Positions 41,001 through 52,087 of a DNA stretch of 64,000 bases are shown here, piece by piece (the first letter of the stretch is position 1; every line of letters begins with the position of its first letter). The stretch is taken from NCBI RefSeq assembly GCF_024586455.1, contig NC_065921.1, forward strand, positions 78,986,163 through 79,050,162, written 5' to 3'. The notes below the pieces were generated by a model, which searched no databases, was not told where the DNA came from, and saw nothing but the letters and a program-made list of their open reading frames with translations. Source of the stretch: Bactrocera neohumeralis. Taxonomy: Eukaryota > Arthropoda > Insecta > Diptera > Tephritidae. The translations under genes and the position numbers were made by a program.

Positions 41001-42312
41001 TAAAAAAAATTGTTTTTTAATATTTTATATTTCTTTTAATTTTAAATAATTTTTTTACTTTCATTTGATGGAAATTCTTTCAATTTATTTTTACTCCTTT
41101 TTTCCTTTTTAAAATGTTTTTGTGTTTTATTTTCTTTAATTTTTATTAGATTTAATTTTTTTGTTGTCATATTTGTAATTTTCTTATTATTTTTTTATTT
41201 ATTTTTTAATTAAATACTTTTCAATTTTTTTTAAATATTTTTACTTACATATATTTTTTTAATTGTGTTTTTATTACTTTTAAATATTTTTTTTTAATGT
41301 GAAATATTTTTTTTTATTTGAAATATTTTTTTTTAATTTGAAATACTTTTTTAAATATTACTTGTTTAAAATTTTGAAATTTATTTCGAATTTTTAATTT
41401 AATTTTTTAACTTACATTTATAAAACATATTTTTGGTATTTTCTTTTAAATGTTTTTTTGTATTTCTTTTTCTATGTTTTTTTAATTTTTTTGGATTTTT
41501 GTTAATTATATATTTTCATAAATTTTTATTATATTTTTATGTCCTAATTTTAAATTCCTTGATAATTTTTTTTACTCTTTTTTAATTACTTATTTTCTTT
41601 TTTAATTTTTTAAAAATGTGTTTAATGACATAAATGTTATACATTTTTTTAAAATAATTTTCTATTTATTCTTTTAAATAATTATTTTTTGTATTTTTTA
41701 AATTTTTTATTATTTTTTTATTATATTTTAATTATGTATGTATATTTTTGATAACTATTTATTAATTTTTTTTATTATTCTTAATGTTTTGATAATTTTT
41801 TTTTTACATTTTTGTGTATTTTTTGATTTGATTTGTTTTATTACTTTGTTTTTAATATTATGTATTTTTAATTATTTTTTTTTTTATTTTTTTTACAATT
41901 ATTATTATTTTTTTTTAAATTTTTTTGGATCTCTGTTAATTATATATATTTTTTAATTTTTTATTATATTTTTTGTCATATTTTTAATTGCCTTAATAAT
42001 TTTTTTACTTACTTTTTAATTAAATATTTTTTTTTAATTTTTTAAAAATGTTTTTTTTAATTTTTTAAAAATGTTTTTAATAACATATATTATATAAAGT
42101 TTGTTTTTAATATTTTTTTGTTTATTCTTATAATATTTTTTTTAATATGAAGTATTTTAAAAATTTTATTTCAAAAATTTTTTTGAAATTTTTGTTTAAT
42201 TTTTTCGTCATTTTTTAATTCACATTTTTAAAATGTTTTTAGTATTTTGGTATGTTTTTTAGGTTTGTTGTATTAGTTTCTTCGCTTTTTTCCTTTTTTT
42301 GGAGTTGTGTTA

Positions 42313-42357
<45 letters not shown>

Positions 42358-44725
42358 CAAAATGTTTTTTGTAATTTTGGTATTTGTTTAATGCTTTTAA
42401 TTTCATATATTTTTATTTATTTATTTTTTTATTTTCTTTTGACAATTATTCTTTGTATTTTTTTACATATTTATTTTATGTATTAAGTAATATTATTTTA
42501 TTTTTCACTTTAGCTTTGTGTCTCAGCCGCTTCATCAGATCACGGCAAATCCGGTCTGGCAGTCGCCTCTTCCATTTTACCGCTACTACTACAGACTGGC
42601 GTGACACACACTGTCGCCGATATACGTAAAATCAGTATTCGTACAATTTCCGAAATGATCGACTCTTCGGGTTCATTGATTGCGCCACATTTGCCTATGT
42701 TGATACCGTGTCTGCTGAAGGCCACCGGTGAGGTGGAGAACTCTAAGCTGTCGTACTTATCAACACGCTTGGGTGCAGATAATGAGGCGCAAGAAGCTGT
42801 GGACACAGTGCGCGCTGAGGCGGCCAAATCACATCATACCATGGAATCGATATCGAAGGTGACCTTGAGTTTTTGTGTGTTATAAGCAATGTCGTTTATC
42901 GCTCTATGTTTTTTATCTCTCTCTTTCACTCTCTCTCTCTCTCTCTCTCTCACTGGCTGCAGTGCATGCGTTATATAGATTACAAAGTGCTTGAGGAGAC
43001 GACGCCCGCCGTTTTAGAGTTGATCAAAACGAATATTATTTTAGGCACGAAGATTGCTTGCGCGCATTTCGTCTGCTTGGTGGGTTGAACTTTGTTATTG
43101 TTTATATTTTTTTAATTATTTGTAATCAATATTCTCTAAACAAAAAAATGCAGATCAGCATACGTGTCGGCAAAGACATGTCGCCGCTTGTCGGCAAATA
43201 TCTCGCTGCCTGCTTTGTGGGCCTGAAAGATCACAATGCGACCGTGCGCAAATACTACGCGAATGCCGTGGGCCATTTGGTGGGCATAGCTAAGGTGATT
43301 TACACAGCAAAAAAATATTTTAAATTATTAGTTTGTAAACTAACTGTATTATTAATTATACCGCTACTTAGGAGAAGTCAATTAAGAATCTCTTCGTCAA
43401 GCTCGATGAACTCTACATGGAGAATTCGGCAAATCGTTCGGTGCCACTCGCTATACAAGCGATTAATAAGCGTCACAACGATTTGCTGAAAGACTATCTC
43501 GACGATGTATTGCCGTTGGCATTCTTCGCCAAACACGAGGAACCAAACGATGAGAACAAATCGAATATTGAGCTGTGGAAGGAGTTGTGGAATGAGATTA
43601 GTCCCGGTGATGCCGGCATACGCATGAATTTGCATGTGATCATACCGAAATTGGAGAAATCCCTAGATGAGGCCAGCTGGCTGCGTAAGACACAAGCCGG
43701 CAATGCTATACACACGATCGCTATGCGTCTCAGCGGCACCATAGAGGCCGAACAACGTCTGCGCTTAATCAATTTGCTGCTCGGCGAGTTGCAAGGACGC
43801 ACATTCAAGGGTAAAGAGCGTCTGCTGCAAGCCTTGGCTGCGTTGTGTAAGGGACTCGATCGTCATCATGAGATTACGGCACGCATAGTGGACGCCGCAA
43901 TGCGTGAATGCCGCAAGGAGGAGCCGCAATATCGCACGTTGGCGCTGCAGGCATTGGGCGATATACTAGAAGAGCTCGAGGTGGATCGTTTTGAGGAGGT
44001 CTACAATATGATCTGGTATTTGCTGGAGGAGAAAGAATTGCGCAAAGAGGATAGCGATGTGGTCGGCGAGAAAACGCTAACCGCCGATGAGCGCAACAAA
44101 CGCGCCACCATTTTCAATAAACTAAAGGAGACCGTTTGCGAGACTTTGGGCAAGTCATGGCCAAAGCATGGCGTCGAAACGCAATACAAATATCAGCTGC
44201 AATTTGTCGAGCGTTGCTTGTTGTGCTTGCGCAGCAGCACGCGCCCCGTGCAGGTGAGCTTATTGGGCGCGCTTTGTAAGTTTGTGGAACGCTTGTGCGT
44301 GTTCGCAAGCGATAGTGCACCGCCGGCGCTGGCGGGCAATCAGGAGAAGAAGGTGAAGGTGGACAATTGTGAGGCGCGCGATATGATTGTGGAGAAAATC
44401 TGCAATCAAGTGCTTTCGGCGGTGATTTATGCATCAGGTGGGTGAGAGAGAGAGAGAGAGAGTGAAAAATGAGAAGTTTAAAAGTATAATTTTTTTATTT
44501 TGTACAGCTCTGCCACACACCGGCCTCAAGAAGGAATCGCTCAACATTGTATTAGTGCTCATTAAACGCTTAACCGATGCCAAAGACTTAAAAAATCTGA
44601 CGCTGGTGAAAAGCGCTTTCGAGGAGAATTTAGCGAACTTCCAAAAGGATCCAACACCCGAAGTGCGCTGTCGCGTCAACGATATTGAGGAGAAATTCAG
44701 CAAGTTCACTTTCAAGGACGATTGA
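32019..44725 (+). CDS. Ecm29: Proteasome adaptor and scaffold protein Ecm29, complete
   Basis: Twenty-one exons: 32019-32046, 32151-32281, 32349-32581, 32662-32908, 32967-33370, 34070-34543, 34611-34884, 34940-35117, 36664-36857, 36917-37082, 37169-37327, 37403-37773, 38593-38707, 38771-38954, 39020-39528, 40189-40304, 42514-42858, 42963-43079, 43154-43294, 43372-44437, 44508-44725. All introns are GT-AG and every junction keeps frame, giving 5670 nt and 1889 aa, the usual Ecm29 length. I recognise the family from the N-terminal Ecm29 domain (ELLERVLLRLGCADSDEKLE, later LFKDVESFILLVLASSD), the VNLLCLYDLLNVAPELL block (exon 9) and the HEAT-repeat C-terminal half. Ecm29 binds the 26S proteasome, bridges core and regulatory particles, and links it to endosomes and motors. 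It is the Drosophila CG8858 counterpart. No defects seen. Two AATAAA signals follow the stop. Confidence 0.96.
33371..34069 (+). repeat. Ecm29 intron 5: T-rich array of TTTTTTTATAA units
   Basis: After the GTTAGT donor, the intron is almost wholly T with an ATAA interruption every 15-20 bases, forming an irregular tandem array from about 33640 to 34050. It ends in a TTTTTTCAG acceptor, effectively an extreme polypyrimidine tract. GC content is near zero. Confidence 0.9.
35125..36063 (+). mobile_element. Jockey-like non-LTR retrotransposon 3' fragment in Ecm29 intron 8
   Basis: Translating the plus strand across frames gives the C-terminal part of a jockey-type ORF2. First comes KEYRLDLNIADNGVKIPT with NNPRILGGTLDSL, then AIIAKVQSRNKILK, the AIGRPVHNYAAP motif, KQFLLC, and finally a 150-aa open stretch (35604-36063). 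That stretch ends in a Cys/His tail (FPACNESPHNTGHLFASPAN) and DVDDNLSNLYHPHGD before the stop. Frameshifts and stops at about 35328, 35490 and 35605 make it inactive. The 5' end, endonuclease and catalytic RT core are absent (5' truncation typical of LINEs). A second copy lies inverted at 57655-58415. Confidence 0.88.
36185..36600 (-). repeat. Interspersed element with ~155-bp units, copy 4, in Ecm29 intron 8
   Basis: Reverse orientation: TTTATACCCTTCATAGGTGC (about 36182) is followed by GGTCAATTTGTATGG and CAGTTTGTATGGCTGCTATA units, and leader complements near 36500-36580 (AAATCGATTTAGCTCG). Only two units are present. It directly follows the jockey-like fragment, and the two insertions make up nearly all of this 1546-bp intron. 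Confidence 0.7.
37905..38580 (+). repeat. Minisatellite of ~37-bp palindromic units in Ecm29 intron 12
   Basis: Units of 35-40 bp have the form TAATTCACCACxCGTGGTG plus AAAAACTATAAAAAATC, with about eight readable units at 37905-38280 and four or five at 38410-38575. The unit at 38008-38021 is a perfect 14-bp palindrome CACCACGCGTGGTG, and most others keep a CCAC...GTGG core. Each unit could fold as a hairpin in the pre-mRNA. The ~130-bp gap (38280-38405) is non-repetitive. The array ends about 15 bp before the exon 13 acceptor. Confidence 0.85.
39770..40085 (+). repeat. A-rich low-complexity part of Ecm29 intron 15
   Basis: TATATG microsatellite blocks (39772-39810, 40055-40090) bracket A-rich runs of the TTAAAAAAAATA type. 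The 660-bp intron (39529-40188) has a normal GTAAGT donor and CTTTCTAG acceptor. Confidence 0.7.
40305..42513 (+). repeat. Ecm29 intron 16: 2.2-kb T-rich low complexity
   Basis: This is the longest Ecm29 intron. It is T-rich throughout (for example the T23 run near 42322-42344), with recurring TTTTTTAATTTTTAA and TTGAAATATTTTTTTTTAAT-like strings at 41280-41345. No embedded gene or transposon protein is readable. The hydrophobic open frames within it are homopolymer artefacts. Confidence 0.85.
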
Positions 44726-44846
44726 TAATCATTGCAGGCGCTCGCTTTAAATGTTGTTTGACGCTGCTAAAAGTGGCCATTGACGTCACAAATACTTACA
44801 TACAGAAATGCATATGAATATATAAAATACAGACGTGATTTGAGTT

Positions 44847-44875
44847 AATAAAACTAATTATATAATATCAATAAA
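44847..44875 (+). terminator. Ecm29 polyadenylation signals
   Basis: AATAAA occurs at 44847-44852 and again at 44870-44875, about 120-145 nt after the Ecm29 stop codon. This is a plausible 3' end for the mRNA. Confidence 0.6.
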
Positions 44876-45124
44876 AAAGTAGATTCTTTGGAGACATTTT
44901 AGGACATTTTAACTGAATTTTTTGTTGTTGTAGCGGCATAGAACAGTTTCCACATACCATTTTAGACAGGTTACGTTACCGTTAACCTTCAATTCAAGGT
45001 ATGACGTAAGCACATATGGTATTTAGTTTCGAACCCAAGGATGGAAGGTCCCTCCAGAATCTAAATATCAGCGCGAACGTCTCCAAGCGAGTTTTTAGTT
45101 GTTGTAGATTTTATTTTGGACACC

Positions 45125-45745
45125 ATTGTTATATGAAGTGAAGTTCATGCAGTTTCTTGCTGAAAACACATAAATACCTTCTAGGTATTTTTTGGGATAT
45201 TTTTTTGTTGAAGCAAATTTTTATACATAGGTAAGTTAAGTGAAGTTCTTGTAGTTTTTTGCAGAAAAAACATAAATATCCTTTAGGAAATTTTGTGTTG
45301 AAGGAAATTTTTATATATACATATGTAGGTAAGTTAAGTGAAATTCATGTAGTTTTTTGCTGAAAAACATAAATATTCTTTAGGTAATTTTTGGGGAATT
45401 TTTTTGTTGAAGGAAATTTTCATATATAGGTAATTTAAGTGAAGTTCTTGTGTTTTTTTGCTGAAAAAACATAAATACCTTCTAGGTAATTCTTAGGGGA
45501 ATTTTTCTGTTGAAGGAAATTTTTATATATATGGAAAGTTAAGCGAATTTTTGCAGTTTCTTGCTGAAAAAACATAAATACATTTTAGGTAATTTTTGGG
45601 ATATTTTTTTGTTGAAGCAAATTTTCATATAAAGGTAATTTAAGTGAAGTTCGTGTGGTTTTTTTTGCATAAAAAACCTAAATACCTTTTAGGTAATTTT
45701 TAGGGGAATTTTTCTGTTGAAAGAAATTTTCACTTTCATATATAA
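45125..45745. repeat. Minisatellite of ~100-bp units, about six copies
   Basis: Units start GGTAAGTTAAGTGAAGTTC at about 45133, 45231, 45329, 45429, 45533 and 45634 (spacing 98-104 bp). Each contains TTTTTTGCTGAAAAAACATA, a CTTTTAGGTAATTTTTGGGG-like string and TTGTTGAAGGAAATTTT. It begins about 250 bp past the Ecm29 poly(A) signals. No coding potential. Confidence 0.9.
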
Positions 45746-45749
45746 GTAG

Positions 45750-46325
45750 TTCTTTGAGCGGCTTAAAAATATGACCAAATAATTTTGAGAACAATCGACA
45801 GTCTTTTGCCGGGTATATAATAAATCTGGGTTCCAGTTACTTGACCTAACTGTCGTGAGACTGAATGCCGCTAGCTCGGATAACGAAGAGTCGACTGACG
45901 TGCTGAAGAGCACGACAATAGTTTAAATCCTTAACCGTAGCATACTTCTCGGCGTAATGGTTCATAGACACGTTGGACAAAAAAAAAGAAGCTGGCCAAA
46001 CGATGACTAAAGCTATGGTTACGATGGATTTTTTGTTGTATTTTCCATAGACTTTTCAGAGTTGCTGCTGAGTTCATTGCGGTTAGCTAGATATGATCAA
46101 CTCGGTAGTGATAAGCTCATCTGTCGTATGTGTGATATGTGTGGTTGTCCGATCTGGCCGATTCCGACAAATGATCAATGGAATATCAAAATGCACCTAT
46201 GTACATTTTAAATTTCATAGGAATATCTCAAACACTGACGAACAAATTTTTATAATCCCCAAAAAACGTCGCCTTAAAAATCTCTAAACCGTTTTTAGAC
46301 CCATAGTCTCTTAGACATAGTTGTT
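45750..46325. other. Unassigned stretch, no gene recognised
   Basis: No exon-like frame. CGATCTGGCCGATTCCGACA (about 46150) resembles spacer motifs of the 155-bp-unit elements, but the GCTGCCATAC core is missing, so I do not call it a copy. Confidence 0.3.
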
Positions 46326-46339
46326 CAGCATGATCAGAG

Positions 46340-46870
46340 AATGTCATTAGAAGTAGAATGTTCTGAAGTAGATAGAGTTACTGCCGGAAAGCGGCAGTAA
46401 TACTGAGTTGCAAGAAACGGAATAGCTAAAGTGACTGCCAAAAGTTGGATACCGAACCAGTTCAAGAAATACGCAAGGCGCAAGGCGACACACAATGACA
46501 TTTTCGAAAGTTCTGATAGACGGATCGAGGCAGATAATGTTCTTAAAAGCAGGGCAGAAGTAGTTAAAGTAACTGTGGGAAGCGGCAGTTCTGGAAAACG
46601 AACTAGCTGATTAGAATGCCGAGAGTTGGCTATCGAACCAATTCGGGAAATACGCAAGGCGCTAAACACGATAGACAACGAAATTTCCGAAAGCGCTGCA
46701 AGACGGATCAAGGTAAGTTGGAATGCCTTAGGGAACCGCAGGGTCGCCCAGATTATCTGCAAGGGAGCGGAAGGAAAATACGTAAGCTGTCTACGCACGC
46801 GGTCCGAAAGGATTGTAGGACGGTTGTTAGCCGAGTCACAGGTCTCAAATTACTGCACGACCTAAACTTC
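46340..46870. repeat. Diverged ~180-bp tandem duplication, possibly transposon-derived
   Basis: AGTTGGATACCGAACCAGTT with AAATACGCAAGGCGC (about 46443-46485) recurs as AGTTGGCTATCGAACCAATT with AAATACGCAAGGCGC (about 46623-46664). GTAACTGTGGGAAGCGGCAG also recurs with variation at about 46375 and 46568. A charged open frame in the second unit (46626-46865 +) reads EPIREIRKALNTIDNEIS. It looks like a coding-type tandem repeat, perhaps a retrotransposon ORF1 remnant, but I cannot identify the family. Confidence 0.5.
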
Positions 46871-46920
46871 CTCTTCTTATAGATTAACGTTTACATGGTT
46901 ATAGCCGAGTTTACAAGTTG
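46866..46920 (+). repeat. Short relic of the TTGGCGTAGACACC repeat family, copy 3
   Basis: CTTCCTCTTCTTATAGATTA then ACGTTTACATGGTTATAGCC and GAGTTTACAAG align in order with the start of the copies at 6502 and 21366 (CGCTTACGyGGTTATAGCCg). It is short and diverged. Confidence 0.4.
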
Positions 46921-46924
46921 TAAA

Positions 46925-48095
46925 ATCGACCTAAACTTCAGCTCGCGTTTAGTAATGAGCCTTCATCTGGCATTGCAAGGAAAGTGTAGGTCTATGTATG
47001 GCGTGACAGCCAGCCAGTATAAATTAACCTAAGCTGAGAGGCTGAAAAAGTGATAGCAGCGTTCCCAAGTTAGATCAGATCTAGGGAATTTGAACAAACC
47101 TAAATTTATATTCAAGCTTGAGCAAGAGCCAGACATCTTAGGCGAACACTGCCAATTTATCACACCTACTATTTAGATGTTCTATGTGTGCCTGGAAGCG
47201 TTCCAGATTTACTTATATCAGGTTAAGCTCTGCCACTGCGCTGGAGTTCTACAAAATGTTTCTGCTAGTATAACAACAAGCGGCAGTCTTCTTCGGCTAA
47301 TACCTCCAATTTAGCTCACCTGCTATTTACCATAGAAGCTCTTTATGACCCATAATGCGATAAGTGTGCGATTGCTGTTAAACTTCGCGAGACTTAAGAA
47401 GCTGTGAGCCAATTTTAAAATGCGAAAATACTCGAGTGTGCAAAAACAAATATGCGAAACATGCACAACCAGTTCTAAAGATGAGTCGACAAATTATAAT
47501 CATTTCTAACACGCTAACTCATTGAAGATCTGCATGTATTTATGCACAGACAAATAAATTTTTTTGTTGCACTGATAGCAATTTAGCGTGTTGATCGACT
47601 GACTGACATATTAATTTAAATTAATTAACAAGTACGATTGCAGCCATGGGCGTGATTAAAAGCCATTGACTGGCGACGAGACATAAAACCTGTCTTATAC
47701 TTAAATACGTAGTTCTATGATGTTGATAAAAGACAACTGTAGCAGGGACTCTGCTACTAAGAACAAACGACGACCAGTTTTAGGAGCTCGATCTTGATCG
47801 TAACTATGAAAATATCTTCAAACGATCTGCTGAGTTCAGAATGGTGAGGGATATTACTCAGGTAATGAAAATAACACTTTTTCAACTATACGACAATTCG
47901 ATTACTGCCCAAAAATGCGTTTTCTTCAGCTGCGTTCTCTTGTTTGTTTCGATATTTAACCCCCGGTGGGGGTTTTGGTCGCTTATTTAAAGGCGGCATC
48001 TTCTAGCCTCTTCGCGGAAGGTTTATTGAGCGCATGAGGCGTTTTGAGCTAAGCCCTCTTTTCCTGCAGCTCTTGGTCGTTTTACTCGTGGACTT
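46925..48095. other. Gene-free stretch
   Basis: No gene or repeat recognised. A GC-rich palindromic string ACCCCCGGTGGGGGTTTT is at about 47960-47977. Confidence 0.35.
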
Positions 48096-48097
48096 TT

Positions 48098-48865
48098 TAT
48101 ACCCTGAACAGGGTATATTAAGTTTGTCACGAAGTTTGTAACACCCAGAAGGAAGCGTCGGAGACCCTATAAAGTATATATATATAACATCAGTATGTTG
48201 AGCCGAGTCGATTTAGCCATGTCCGTCTGTCTGTATATATACGAACTAGTCCCTCAGTTCTTAAATATCGTTTTGAAATTTTGCAAACGCCATTTCTTCT
48301 TCAAGAAGCTGCTCATTTGCCGGAACTGCCGATATCGGACCACTGTAACATATAGCTGCCATACAAACCGAACGATCGGAATCAAGTTCTTGTATGAAAA
48401 ACTTTCACATTTGACAAGATATATTCACGAAATTTGGTATAGATTATTTTCTAAGGCAAAAATGTAATCTCCGAAGAAATTGTTCAGATCGGCTCACTAT
48501 AGCATATAGTTGCCATACAAACTGAACGATCGAATCTTGTATGAAACTTTCACATTTGATAAGATATATTCACGAATTTGGTATAGATTATTTTTAAGGC
48601 AAAAATGTAAACTCCGAAGACTAATATAGCTGCCATTCAAACTGAACGATCGCAATCAAGTTCTTGTATGGAAACCTTTCGCATTTGACGTGATATCTTC
48701 ACGGTTTACTGCTTAAGGTAACAATATAATCTTCGAAAAAATTGTTCAGATCGGATTGCAATAGCATATAGCTTCCATATGAACTGAACACATAGTTACT
48801 AAAGGAAATGCACCTGTGAAGGGAATATTAGCTTCGGTGCAGCCGAAGTTAACGTTTTTTCATGT
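48098..48865 (+). repeat. Interspersed element with ~155-bp units, copy 5 (best-preserved ends)
   Basis: Begins TATACCCTGAACAGGGTATA (48098-48117), a near-perfect palindrome, then GAAGTTTGTAACACCC, CCCTATAAAGTATATAT, CGATTTAGCCATGTCCGTCT and TATATACGAACTAGTCCCTC. Units with AGCTGCCATACAAAC or variants follow (about 48353, 48509, 48631, 48770). It ends GAAGGGAATATTAGCTTCGG and GCAGCCGAAGTTAACGTTTTTTC. This copy best defines the family boundaries. Confidence 0.85.
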
Positions 48866-48869
48866 TTAA

Positions 48870-49885
48870 TTCTTCCTTCGGTGCTCACTTCACTACGTCT
48901 AAACTTAATATTTCAATCCTTGATGATTGACTATCCTGGGAAGTTTCTGAAAACTTGTCATTAAGCCAAATTTTTGCTTCTTCTTAACCATGTTTTGTTT
49001 CCCAATAACAAAAGTTACTTCACTCAAAATGAAATAAATCACAAACTAATGATTTGACAGCTGTCAAATTTATACACGCGCATTTTGAAGGTTAGGGCTA
49101 AATAAAAATCATAGAGATTTAATTTTTATATAGTCCATCGAGAAGAACAAGAAGTCCAACTATATGTCAGGCCGGGGACTTTTTAACTGACCTGCTACCT
49201 TTAGTTCGGTTAAATGAGAAACCGTTTTCTGGCTAACATCATAACAATCGTAGTTTTTTTTAGTGTCAAACCGGTTCTGAAAATCTCTTAGCTTTAATAC
49301 CCAACTCGACTTAATATTTAAATTAAAAATTATTTCCTCGCGTGTGTTATATATTTTTTCCGTGACTAGATAATTGTAAATACTTACAATTTCTTTATAA
49401 ACACAATGTATACAGTGTGTGTCATTAAGGTGGTACAATTACAGTTAATTTTAGTGTAAATTTCGAAAATTAATGAGACTTGCTTATTTCTCTGTAAAAA
49501 AGTTTGAATCTCGATTTGGTCTGCTGAGTTCACATTGGTTTCTTTAAGGAAGACTAATGACAGCGGTTAAGTTTATAAGTATAACAGATCACAGAACTTC
49601 ACAATGCTATTACAACTCCAAAGACAGTAGAATGCATATCTTTTTCCTCAAGCTCACGCTCAACACAAAACACGCCAAGACTTTCGTAGGTAGAGAGAAG
49701 CTCATTTAATAGTGGCTGAATTTAGATCTATGATAATCGGTAAGAAATGATATATGTATGTGATATGAAATCGGTTTGTAGAAACTCATGCCGTACTTAT
49801 GACACCATTTAGCTGAAGTCCTAGCTGGTTGTATTAATAAAAAAACGCCCACAAATGACTTGTGGGATGTGAAGGGCTTTGGTCG
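48870..49885. other. Gene-free stretch
   Basis: A 92-codon minus-strand open frame (49160-49438) has no ATG start and no recognised domain. I see no other feature. Confidence 0.35.
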
Positions 49886-49891
49886 TATATA

Positions 49892-50883
49892 CAAGGTCCA
49901 AAGTAAACAGGACTTAAAAAAATAGAACAAAGCGTTTTTTTAGGCAAAATCAATTTATTTTATTCAAAATAGTCTCTTTCTGCTTCAATACAGCTTTTTC
50001 CACGGTCCAAAAGCATGTCAAACGAGTGTTTTAGCTCGTTGGCCGATATGGCCGCCAGTATGCCGGTACAAGTCCTTTGAATGCCCTCTACGTCTGCATA
50101 ACATTTTGCTCGCTAAGGAAGGAAAAGGAAGGAAGGGAGTAGCGTTTTTGACTGTTTCTGCTATAATGCTTTTCTTTCATGGGCAAATGCATTTTTCCGA
50201 AAAGGAAGAAGCCGCACAGTGCCATATTGGGTGAATACGGGGAGTGGTTAGTGGTTAAAATGTGATTTTTGACCAAATAATCGTCCTTCGAATGTTGGAT
50301 TCTCAGCAATTTTTGACGTCAGTCAATTTATGCGGAACAAACCGTGCACACACCTTTCGTAAGCCGAAATGTTCGGTCAAAATGCGATAAATCGATGTTT
50401 TGGAGATGTTCAATTCCATTTCCATGAATTTCAATGATGATTTCGGCTGATTTTTGATGAATTCACACACAGTTTCGATGGAATTTCCGGTGATCATGGA
50501 TTTTGATTGGACCACATGTTGATCGTCATTTATGTCCTCACGACCTCTTTGAAAACGTTGAAACCACCCGTGCACTCTGCTACGGAAAAGGCAATCATCG
50601 CCATAAACTTGTTTCATCAATTAAAACGTTTCGATAAAAGTTTTACCAATTTTAAAACAAAATTAAATGTTGTCTCTTTGTTCGAAGCCCATTTTCGCAC
50701 CGAAAACACAAACATACTGACACTTAAAACGCAATAACTTCACTTCCAATCAATGAAATGTCATGAAATTCTCACTGGATAATCGATAAAGATAGCAGAT
50801 TCTAACGCACCAGTCGACATATAGATGGCGCCACCAGGGGGCGCTAGATTCAAAAAGTCCTGTTTACTTTGGAACGCACCTTG
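49892..50883 (-). mobile_element. Mariner element with intact TIRs, internally deleted
   Basis: A TA duplication flanks the element (49890-49891 and 50884-50885). The left TIR reads CAAGGT then CCAAAGTAAACAGGACTT. The right TIR, in reverse complement, is the same with an extra GCGTT after CAAGGT. Transposase on the minus strand: the N-terminal helix-turn-helix part (50620-50303) reads YGDDCLFRSRVHGWFQRFQ, ISKTSIYRILTEHFGLRKV and ARFVPHKL. The C-terminal part (50309-50088, another frame) reads NHSPYSPNMALCGFFLFGKM, where the catalytic YSPD aspartate is Asn. About 150 residues between, including the first two catalytic Asp, are missing. At 992 bp it is shorter than a full ~1.3-kb mariner and inactive. 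Confidence 0.93.
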
Positions 50884-50885
50884 TA

Positions 50886-52085
50886 TGTAAATCTCATTCC
50901 TTTTGAGATCATAGCACATCTGAAGCTTAAAACAGCGTCTTCTTCAATCGTTAGCTCAACTTTACCTCACTTAAGTCGGCAAAAGGTAACGGCAATTTGA
51001 GAATTTTCCTACATGGCCTTTAAGCAGCTGGCATAATTAAATACAGTTCCATCACACGAACAATTAGCAATCACTCACATGTGATATTAAATTATAGTAA
51101 CATTAAATTTAAATAAATTTGCATACCAGTATGTTGACGTGAGTTATTAATGAGTACTAACATCTTTTGACAATTAAATAACACTTTACTAACATTGCTG
51201 CCGTTCGTGTTTGTAACCGATGGAGGGTGGAGCGTCGCCGACGTTTTGTTTTCGTTGTATAACTGTGTTTTTATGAACTGTTTAATGCGATTTTTTGCCT
51301 AGTATTGTTGGTTAACATTCAGAACAGTATCCAATACGAAATCGTCGTACATTTTTAAATACCAGCTTTGATGGCGCCAGCTTACTACGTCGTACTTCAA
51401 AGGCTCTTCGTATTATTATCGCTTTTTAATGCTGATCATTAATCTTCACAGCTGAAATGTTATTTTGGATCTGACTGTCAAGCTTGACCTGTCTAGAAGT
51501 ATGATATACTGTATTTGGTATTCTCATGATTAGACATGTGTATTAGGGTGGGTAAAAAAACGAATAATTATTCGATTGATACTCTGAGAAATTGGTTTTT
51601 AGACACCTGTATGGAAATCTCTATAAGGATGAGCTCTTAATTGTAACCGGAAGGTTATTCGTTTTACAGTTTTCAGACTGTTTTTGGTATTCTCATGGTT
51701 AGACATATTTATTAGGGTGAGTAAAAAACCAAATTTTTTTTCGGTTTTTACTCTGAAAAATATGTTATCTCCGCCTTACAGTTTTCCATTTTTTTCTTAT
51801 TATCAGATAGAAAAATTCATATCTAGCTTTTAACTATTTGAAATAATATTTCGTTTTATAGATTTTGTAGGGAATTGAATGTTCTACAAGAAGGTCCTCC
51901 ACAATTTTTTCGTAAATCTAACCGTTTAAAAGATATTGACGGTTAAAGTTTGAATATTTTTAGGCAAAATTTTTATTAAATGAATTTTTTTCATTTATTT
52001 TTTTATTTATTTCACTCTTATTATAAATCGGCGAAATCAGGTTTGTATTAGTTTTGCAGGAAATTTACTGCTCTTCGCAAATCTC
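50886..52085. other. Intergenic stretch with a pair of ~160-bp-spaced direct repeats
   Basis: GGTATTCTCATGATTAGACA with TATTAGGGTGGGTAAAAAA (about 51516-51563) recurs as GGTATTCTCATGGTTAGACA with TATTAGGGTGAGTAAAAAA (about 51678-51729). In both, ACTCTGA-AAAT follows about 25 bp later. The rest (50.9-51.5 kb) has no recognised feature. Confidence 0.55.
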
Positions 52086-52087
52086 TT

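Noticed and set aside
43417..43808. Minus-strand open frames across Ecm29 exon 20
   Set aside because: Shadows of the long coding exon; codon use and HEAT-type sequence are on the plus strand.
49160..49438. 92-codon minus-strand open frame
   Set aside because: No ATG start, no recognised domain and no exon-type flanks.
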